Translations under genes and position numbers: made by a program
Part shown: positions 57,193 to 64,000 of the stretch, piece by piece
Layout: each line of letters begins with the position of its first letter
How positions within the stretch are numbered: position 1 is the stretch's first letter
NCBI GenBank assembly: GCA_037349105.1
Contig: JAYJMM010000109.1
Coordinates: 310,001 to 374,000 of the forward strand
DNA: 64,000 nucleotides
Source of the DNA: Limnomonas spitsbergensis
Taxonomy: Eukaryota > Chlorophyta > Chlorophyceae > Chlamydomonadales
Direction: 5' to 3'
The notes under the pieces: generated by a model
The model's input: only the letters and a program-made list of their open reading frames with translations
The model's database searches: none
What the model was told of the DNA's origin: nothing

Positions 57193-59103
57193 ATGGACAT
57201 CGTGAGCCTTCCAATCGAGATCCGCTTCGAGATAGCGAAACTCTGGACCGCCCTCGACCTTCAAAACCTCGCGCTGTCATGCCCAGCTGGCAGCGAGGTC
57301 TTGGCGGACAGGCTTTTCCTGTCCCAGTGGCTGTTGCGGACTTATGGTAATCAGCGCTCGCTGGACCGCGCCCTGGACGCTGGGCGTATGGATGTGGCAC
57401 AGCTGCTGCTCAGAACCCCTGGCATGCCAGTTCAGCCCCAGGCCCACCTCATCAGGGCAGCGCTCGGCGGCCACCAGGCTATCTGCGCCACCATGATAGA
57501 TCTCGGCACTCCCCTCATGAAACGCAGAGATTGCCCGCCCTTGTACGCCGCAGCACAGGGAGGCCACTGCGGGCTCGTGGTGTGGATCCATAGCCTTCTT
57601 AGCAGTGGAGAATCGCCCATGGTGGCTCAGGCGTCTATGCCATGGCCACTAGTCTGTGCGTTGTCACGGGCAGTGTCTAGCGGCCACGTCCAGACATGCC
57701 GGACACTTCTGTGGCTAGGTGCACAGCCCCGCAGGATGAGCTGTGGCCCGCTATGGCAGGCCGCCAAGATCGGCAGTGTCCCGCTCTGCGAGCTGATGCT
57801 GGAACACGGCGCTGACGTGCATGACTCGGGGGACGGGGCGCTGCGCGTCGCTGCGGCCAATGGTCACCTCGCGGTTATGGAGATTCTCCTAGCTGCCGGC
57901 GCTGAAGTGAGCGCGGCAGACAACGGGGCGCTTGTGGAGGCCTCCGCTGCCGGCCGGGTGGTTGCCTGTGAGGTGCTGCTGAGGCTTGGAGCCAACCCGA
58001 CAGTACGAGAGTTTGAATCGCTGCATCGAGCGTATGATGCTGGCCACCAAGATGCTGCCCTGATCGTTGTCCTCGCCTTGAGCTCCGAGGCTTGGCTGAG
58101 TGAGGTGTTAGCATTGGCACGTACTTCAGAAGAGCCTCGTCAGGTTCTGACTCTCTTGACCATGATGCTGGAGGCCTCCCTGTTTGACAGCCCTCAGTCG
58201 ATAGCTGGCAGGCCTGCAATCTACGCAGCAGTGGACAAAGCGCTCGGCGTGCTTCAGGCCAGGCCAGAGATGCTGATCAGCATATGCACTGAACGTGGCA
58301 CGGCGATGTACCCGCTCCTGCTGATCATAGCTGGCTGCGGCTCCGCCCTGCTGTTGCAGCATATGGCACCGATTGTAGGCATGCTTCCGTGCTGGGAGGA
58401 CGCCTTAGAAGCCATGGAGGACAAGGTTATTGTCAGTAGGGCCATAGCGGCCCTCGGGGCAAGGGACAGCGTGTACGCAAGCGGGGCTTTCCCTGCTGAC
58501 TTCAGCACCAAGGTCTTGCTTCCTTTTGTTTTGCGACTGATTTGTCGGGATCAAGCCTGGGGTTCAAATCAGGAGGCAGCGTCCCGAGCGGTGCTCAGCC
58601 TCTCCAGGGCTCGCGGCATGGCCGCCGCACTCGCTGCAGCGGGTGTCTTCCCGCTCCTGACGCACTTGATGTCCCACCGGTTCTCCTCATACATCGCGGA
58701 CCGCGCGTTGCGGACGGTCCGGAACCTCCCGGTGGCGCCCTCGTATGTGATCAGACTGCCATTCCTCGTGAAGCTTCTGGACCCGGGGTCGGGCCTGGAG
58801 GACGCTGGCTGGCAGGAGCAGGCCGTGCGGATGATTAAGGGATTGGCAACGCCCTGCCGCTCGCGCTGCCACGAAGAGGTTGTAGCCGCCGGCGCCATCC
58901 CTCCGTTGCTGAGGTTGAGCAGCCCGTCTGAGCCGCCCGGGGCCCTTCAGGATTGTGCGGTTACGACACTGGTTGCACTCGCGCGCACCGTGGAGGTCAG
59001 GACCCAGCTGCTGGCTCACATGAAGCATCATGAGGGTGGGTTAAGGGTTCAGCTGCTGGCTCCACTCAGGCATCACAAGGCTTTGGTTGACAGAGAATTC
59101 TAG
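57193..59103 (+). CDS. F-box-like, ankyrin and armadillo-like repeat protein
   Basis: A single open frame of 636 residues from ATG at 57193 (TCGTGACTATGGACATCG). Residues 1-45 (SLPIEIRFEIAKLWTALDLQ) fit an F-box-like motif, which would link a target to an SCF ubiquitin ligase. Residues about 50-290 are ankyrin-type repeats, e.g. GADVHDSGDGALRVAAANGH and GAEVSAADNGALVEASAAGR. Residues about 400-620 are helical, armadillo-like (VAAGAIPPLLRLSSP, ALQDCAVTTLVALA). The target is unknown. It is intronless, unlike its neighbours, unless a 3' intron starts near 59033, where GAGGGTGGGTTAAGG looks like a donor and the end of the frame duplicates CAGCTGCTGGCTC. The LINE tail sits directly upstream, so its promoter may lie within or just after the element. 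Confidence 0.8.
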   Translation: MDIVSLPIEIRFEIAKLWTALDLQNLALSCPAGSEVLADRLFLSQWLLRTYGNQRSLDRALDAGRMDVAQLLLRTPGMPVQPQAHLIRAALGGHQAICATMIDLGTPLMKRRDCPPLYAAAQGGHCGLVVWIHSLLSSGESPMVAQASMPWPLVCALSRAVSSGHVQTCRTLLWLGAQPRRMSCGPLWQAAKIGSVPLCELMLEHGADVHDSGDGALRVAAANGHLAVMEILLAAGAEVSAADNGALVEASAAGRVVACEVLLRLGANPTVREFESLHRAYDAGHQDAALIVVLALSSEAWLSEVLALARTSEEPRQVLTLLTMMLEASLFDSPQSIAGRPAIYAAVDKALGVLQARPEMLISICTERGTAMYPLLLIIAGCGSALLLQHMAPIVGMLPCWEDALEAMEDKVIVSRAIAALGARDSVYASGAFPADFSTKVLLPFVLRLICRDQAWGSNQEAASRAVLSLSRARGMAAALAAAGVFPLLTHLMSHRFSSYIADRALRTVRNLPVAPSYVIRLPFLVKLLDPGSGLEDAGWQEQAVRMIKGLATPCRSRCHEEVVAAGAIPPLLRLSSPSEPPGALQDCAVTTLVALARTVEVRTQLLAHMKHHEGGLRVQLLAPLRHHKALVDREF

Positions 59104-61169
59104 GGTTGTAAGGGTACCCTGTTTTCCCCCACAGGATGGTACCTGAGGGTCCATGGGTGTGTGAGCGACCAGGACAGCTGCTCTTATGATAGATGCACTC
59201 TGAACCTTGAAATCAAAACATGAAGGGTAAAAACTGGTGGAGTCTGAATCCTTTGCCCCATTACATGTGCTGGGGTAGGAGCTCAATTATTGACGCCTCT
59301 CAAATCATGATCATGCCTAGTTGCCATAGGGGGCAATTGCCTCTTGCTCATGATTGGCCCTTCAAGAATGCCATAATTTAGCTTCTGCCGTTGCATGTCC
59401 AAGATTATTGTTTGCTTTTAAATGCAGCAACTTAAAATCCTTTGTTGAAAGGGCTGGCAATATGCAAGCTAGGCAAAAAGGGAGGAAAGCAAGAAAGCGA
59501 AGCAAAAGTGAAGTGTGTTAAAACAGTCTCGAGCACCATGTGGAGGAAGAATTGGATCCTCGGTGCCCTGTCATATTTGCATAGGGCAAGCCTTGACCTG
59601 AAGTCCTGAATCTAGCAATCCACAATCCAAGCCTCAAGGCTTATTATTCATTAATTAATTTGTTATCACCGGCGATGGACCTCACAAGCGATGCGGAACC
59701 AAGGTTGCCATCTGACTGACCTAGTTCCAGGATGCCCCTCTTCTGACTAGCTGCTGCCCATGCTGATTCATTACCCCTGGATTGTCCCATGTTCTTGTAG
59801 GCATCGGCCTGCACCCGCGACTCCAGAGCATGTTGAATTCTATCAAGAAGGACCACGTCACCTCGCCAGCATGCCTGGTGCACAGATGACATTAGGTGGC
59901 TCTGTAACAGGGATATACCAGATACAGGGGTTGATTGTTAAGGTGACGATAAGCTTTCTTGGCATTGCAAATCAATGCAATGGGACCGTTGGGCCCATTC
60001 CAGTTGTAGGTTGACCATGGCATTCATGTGGGTTATATGGACTCCAGATTCCTAGAGCGGAAGTGGTTGTGGCTGGTTGCATGAAAATATCATAGGGTAG
60101 ACTTCTGCATTTATTTAGCTCTGAATTGTGTTGTCATTTGGGCGTGCTTGTCTTTCATTCGTTGTTGTGTCTGTTTACTGTGTAGTTGGCTTGCCTTCCT
60201 CCGTAATTTACGTTGTGTGAGGGTGAGGGACATGGCACTCGCATTCCCTTTCAAATCGATCAGTCAGACCCAGGCTGCTCCCATTTTGTAGGCCGGCCCC
60301 GCCCCTTATTTTCACCAGTATCGTGTTTAGAACGGTGAATTCCTTCTGGGCCCTGCTGAATGCTCGGCCGTATGGGGTTGGTAGGGAATGACTAAGCTCA
60401 ATTCCAGCTACCATGCATAGCCATGACCATGGTATAGCCATGTCACCCTTTTATGTGAGGGGGCAGGAGCATTGAACCCGGCATTGAAGGCAGGGGGAGA
60501 GAGAGGATCGTGTCGCGGGTTCGATCCCGCAACCTTTGGGTATGGATGCCACCAGTAAAGTGTGAATTGGTTTCTTAAAATTGTCAATACATTTCATAAC
60601 ATTCAAAATACCGTACCAGAACATCTCAACTGGTAAACATTCCATTATTGACCATTATCTGCGGTACCAAATGGTTACTCTTAGTTGTATCATGTTTGCT
60701 GGTATTTTAAGTTGTTTCGGGCTTTGATATCACCAAATCTAAAAACGGACCAATTGTTTGCCCCCGTGGTCTTGCCAAATTCATCAGCCCTTTCCGTCTC
60801 CAACACAAATACAAGGTATATAATTGCCCATCTTCCTCAGTTTCCCCCTAAAAATTAAATCGGTCACAGAAATGATTCGTTTAGCATTAGCCACCGCTGC
60901 GGCACTTCTGCAATTGTATACGAGTTGTGCCAATTACGGTTCTTATGGTAGCTGAATTACGTAGCTGAGCTTTAGTCACCGTAATTCCAAGGCAAACTCA
61001 GCTACTTTTACCAAATAAGGGAACATCGTGAGAGGGACTCGGGTTTAAGAAAGGCACAGTGCCAGAGTCTATCACCGTTAATCGTAAATCACCATAGAAG
61101 TTAACAGTCGGTAAAGGTGTGGACCCTCCCCCGCTTGGTTGAACATAAGGCTCACGGTCGAAGCGGCAG
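59104..61169. other. Intergenic region, no gene seen
   Basis: No supported coding sequence or RNA gene. A GGTTCGATCCC (about 60517) resembles a tRNA B-box but has no tRNA fold around it. A minus-strand frame at 59644-59892 (HQACWRGDVVLLDRI) has slight ankyrin-like character but no further support. Confidence 0.4.
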
Positions 61170-61620
61170 CCACACACCATGGCTAATTGGGTGTCAAAAG
61201 CGAAGTGTAAGGAGACAAGCCCATTTCAACAGCGTTTGAGGCTAGACAGCGAAAAGAGGAGGCATAAAATGGCCGGGGACCCGGCTCACTGGGCTGTAAT
61301 TCTACGGTCTGGTGCTTTTATGCCTATAATTTACGGTTCTACCTTCGATACCGTTAAGGTTGTTTCGGTGAAAGTGAAGTGGAACGGATGGATGAATTGG
61401 TTACGGGATGAAGAAGTGGCCCGTAAATCGAAAGTGGTGTAACGCAAGCGGTGTGGAGTGGTATGGTTTCGGAAATGGTGTCGGGAGGTACGCGTAATTG
61501 CGCGCAAGTAAAAGCTTACACGCAATTAAGAGCGTAATACATATGTAATTCAGCCACCCGTAAGTCTTTAGTGTCGTCATCTTCTTCGACTCCGCTTGCT
61601 GCATAAGCTTTCTATCCAAG
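61170..61620. repeat. Dispersed repeat, copy 2
   Basis: GAGGCTAGACAGCGAAAAGA, GGACCCGGCTCACTGGGC and short TTTACGGTT blocks match 20-190 of the window. A related A/T-rich lead with CCGTAATT and GTAGCTGA stretches begins as early as about 60890. Confidence 0.55.
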
Positions 61621-63380
61621 GATGATGCAAGAGCTCCTACACTGTTGGGCGTTTGCTAGCGTTCTTCGTGAGTGCCGGTCGGATAATGTTGATGCAACCA
61701 TCCGACATCATCGTGTTCGCCGGAATCGGGGGCTTGCCGTTGACAATCTCGTCAGGGGTCATCTCATTTCTCGGATACTCATCATGGTCACCAGAGCCAG
61801 CAGGGACCAATAATGTACTTGTCACTTTTTATCATAAAATGTTGCCAGCGAGGACGTGAGCAAGCGTAAAACATGTGACAAGTGTGAAAGCAGAGGCGAT
61901 GCCATAAAGTGTGAGAGTAGTGTGAGGGGGCGACCGAGCCCCCCCGTCCGGGCTTGATGATAGTATGACTGTACAAACCGGAGCCCGGATGCTCAGAGTG
62001 GTAGCTCAGAACTTCAGAAGGGACTTGGTGTGTACTATCACTGTTTACATTGCGCCATTGCGGCTTCCAACCAACCGTGGTATTTCCGTCATCCATTGTA
62101 GTGGTAGCAGTGGCTTTCAGACAAGTGTAGATCAATTTAGCAGCCATGCAAACTAATAGGGCATGAACCATTACATTCAAAATAATAAAATGTATATAGC
62201 ATGTGGAGTGGTGGACTCATAACGGCATTGTAACAAACAACAATCAAGACGACGATGCCAGTACAGGCATCCACATGGAACTTTGCATTTTGATACTTCC
62301 TCAAGTCAGAGGAGCATATCCAACATGGCATGCCCTAGGGGGCAGGGGCTCAATGTCAGCATGCCGCACTCCCATCGCCTTAATACATGCTATTGCAGCT
62401 CTTGAGCTATGGTATTAGGTCATTGCAGCTTCTGAAGTCCAAGGTAGCACGATCCGGATACGCTTCTGCTCCGGTCCGCTCCGCTCCGCTTCGATACGGC
62501 GGGCTTGGAGTATCACTAGTTTGCAGTCAAAAACTTGTTTTAGGCACATCACTGGCAAACATACTGGCATACAAAGACATGAAGGTGGTTGCATGCCAGC
62601 AGACAGCCCCCATGCGTGCCCAGATGGCAGACCCCCCCCCTCTACTGGCCCCAAAGTAGCCATTCACCCATGCAGCATGCATGCATGCATGCATGTATAT
62701 TAGTTAGGACTAAGGACCATGCAAATTGCTGTGGCCAAACAGTCAATGATTGATGTAATCCCCAAATCCTGAACTGTCCAAACAGTGACAACCCCAGTCG
62801 GTAGTTGCCATGCATAAAAAAATATCCCCTCAAGTTTCCCCCCTTGCCCTTTAAATCTGCAACCTTGCCTGATACCGTCGGTATGCAGAATTTGGCGACT
62901 TTGGCTCAGGGTTCCCCAAGTGAAGGATTTCTTTAGCTCGTGCTGAATTGCTAAAGATTCGGATATCGTAGTGAGGGACGTGTTTCGTTGTTTTCGGAGT
63001 TCGTTGTTCCTTAAAGCAGCCAATTGATTGATCGCATACATATTTCCCTGTCACTTTTTTGCAATGGGCTTAAGGCTTCGTCCGGAGCCAAAAAACTCTA
63101 GCTAGCTTGCATTGCCATCGCGAATTGCCTTGGAAGACAACTTGGAGGGATCAGATGGTTTGGGCGTTTCCCCGAGGTTATCAACGAATATGTCAAGAAC
63201 GTCAGCGATGTCCTCAGTTCTATCGGACATGTTATGTAGGCGTACTATCGCGTGGTTGTTGATTCCCGCCCCCCATGGCGTCTAAGCAACACATATGCAA
63301 GGGTTGCATGGCCTGCCATGTCGCCCGGAAGGGCTGCACAAAATTTTCCTGCATGGTGAGCCGGATTGGAGCAGTAGTGC
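61621..63380. other. Intergenic region, no gene firmly seen
   Basis: Only simple features are seen: a (GCAT)n palindromic run at about 62675-62698 and a CCGCTCCGCTCCGCT stretch at 62473-62489 near a CCGGATACG shared with the inverted repeat at 63381. A minus-strand frame from about 63227 to 63098 (MSDRTEDIADVLDIF, 42 codons) has coding-like composition but no splice or family support. Confidence 0.35.
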
Positions 63381-63417
63381 CGTATCCGGAGCGGAGCAGC
63401 GATCCGCTCCGGATACG
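63381..63417. repeat. Perfect 15-bp inverted repeat with 7-base loop
   Basis: Arms CGTATCCGGAGCGGA (63381-63395) and TCCGCTCCGGATACG (63403-63417) flank GCAGCGA. The arms pair without mismatch. Half of this wording (CCGGATACG plus repeated CCGCTCCG) also occurs at 62453-62489, 900 bp away, so it may belong to a small mobile element. Confidence 0.9.
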
Positions 63418-63848
63418 AAACAGGTTTTGCCGTATTGTGCTCTACCTTGCTGCAGTCTGCACTGACTGATACCTCGTGGGCATCACTAGGAAGCCGTGCA
63501 AGGGCTCCAATGATATGCATTAAGACATGGACATAGCTAATGGCGACAGCCAATGGCAAGAGTGGTTGGTCTAGCATCAGCGTCGAGAGGATTGGGAGGT
63601 TGTACATGATGGACATGCATGGCTGCCTTGACAACAAGCAGTTGTGCTTCTAGTGCAGGCATGCCACTTTGCGGCAACCTGTGAAAGTCCTAGTCAGGTC
63701 TTGATGCAGTGCATGCTCCTGCTGATTCGAAAAAGATGCAGAGGGGGCATGCAATAAATAATATTCCTCCAGGCGCAGGAACAAGGACGGCATAAGGTGC
63801 GGAGACCATCATCACGACGTTCAGTGGATGATTGTTTAGAAGGGCGAC

Positions 63849-63889
63849 CTCCTCAACTTTCGTCGCCAGAAAGATACAAGCGGTCCCAC
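63849..63889 (-). CDS. Possible cyclin-box exon, partial gene
   Basis: After an acceptor GTCTACAG the minus strand reads GTACIFLATKVEE, which fits the conserved cyclin-box helix (CxFLAxKVEE) of cyclin T/L/K-type proteins. The following GTCGCC would be a weak donor. Neighbouring cyclin exons were not found below it; upstream exons would lie beyond the window end. Thirteen residues are not enough for certainty. Confidence 0.35.
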
Positions 63890-64000
63890 CTGTAGACTTC
63901 CGACTGGATCGAAGGACTGCGGAGATTCCCAGCACTCATGGACTCCTGAGGCGGGATCGCCGCGCAAGGTGGTAAATGGAGGAGCGATCGCAGCTCCTAA

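Noticed and set aside
60480..60535. tRNA gene suggested by GGTTCGATCCC
   Set aside because: The T-arm pairs only with a six-base loop and no A-box, anticodon arm or acceptor stem can be drawn around it.

Overview
The window looks like nuclear DNA of a green alga of the Chlamydomonadales (Volvocales), with Haematococcus-type genomes the closest style I know. The reasons are GT-AG introns in almost every gene, organelle-RNA-binding OPR repeats, a plant-type MscS channel, TGTAA as the likely poly(A) signal, a volvocalean LINE-type reverse-transcriptase tail, and very large minisatellites inside introns. The species is an inference; no search was run.

Layout. 1-330: dispersed repeat. 610-1769 (+): 3' end of a gene for an acidic protein. 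3642-5116 (-): two-exon hypothetical gene. 5732-7028 (-): three-exon arsenate reductase (ArsC, low-molecular-weight phosphatase type). 7452-13401 (+): ten-exon ACR3 arsenite efflux permease. The two arsenic genes are head to head, with 423 bp between their start codons. 15090-21371 (+): eight-exon OPR protein of about 1244 residues, probably an organelle RNA factor. 24495-54026 (-): one MscS/MSL-type mechanosensitive channel gene of about 30 kb and roughly 30 exons, almost half the window. 55.3-57.06 kb: (TGTC)n microsatellite and a decayed LINE tail. 57193-59103 (+): intronless F-box-like/ankyrin/armadillo-like gene. 59.1-63.8 kb: gene-poor, with a second copy of the dispersed repeat and a perfect 15-bp inverted repeat. 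63849-63889 (-): a possible cyclin-box exon.

ArsC reduces arsenate to arsenite and ACR3 exports arsenite, so the divergent pair can be read as a compact detoxification module with a shared promoter region. Exon joins in ArsC, ACR3 and OPR were fixed by hand from family similarity and splice phase, and all phases agree. In the channel gene all joins agree except one, near exon M.

The most unusual part is the introns of the channel gene. Several carry huge tandem arrays: 11-bp units (about 297 copies), 52-bp units (about 92), about 39-bp units (about 55), 32-bp units (about 15), 24-bp units (about 9) and a 14-17-bp C/T-rich array. Five of these arrays begin within 0-42 bp of the 5' splice site. 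In two cases the repeat unit is the donor sequence itself. In other introns the acceptor plus the first bases of the next exon is tandemly copied. The two largest arrays carry TGTAA in every full unit on the sense strand.
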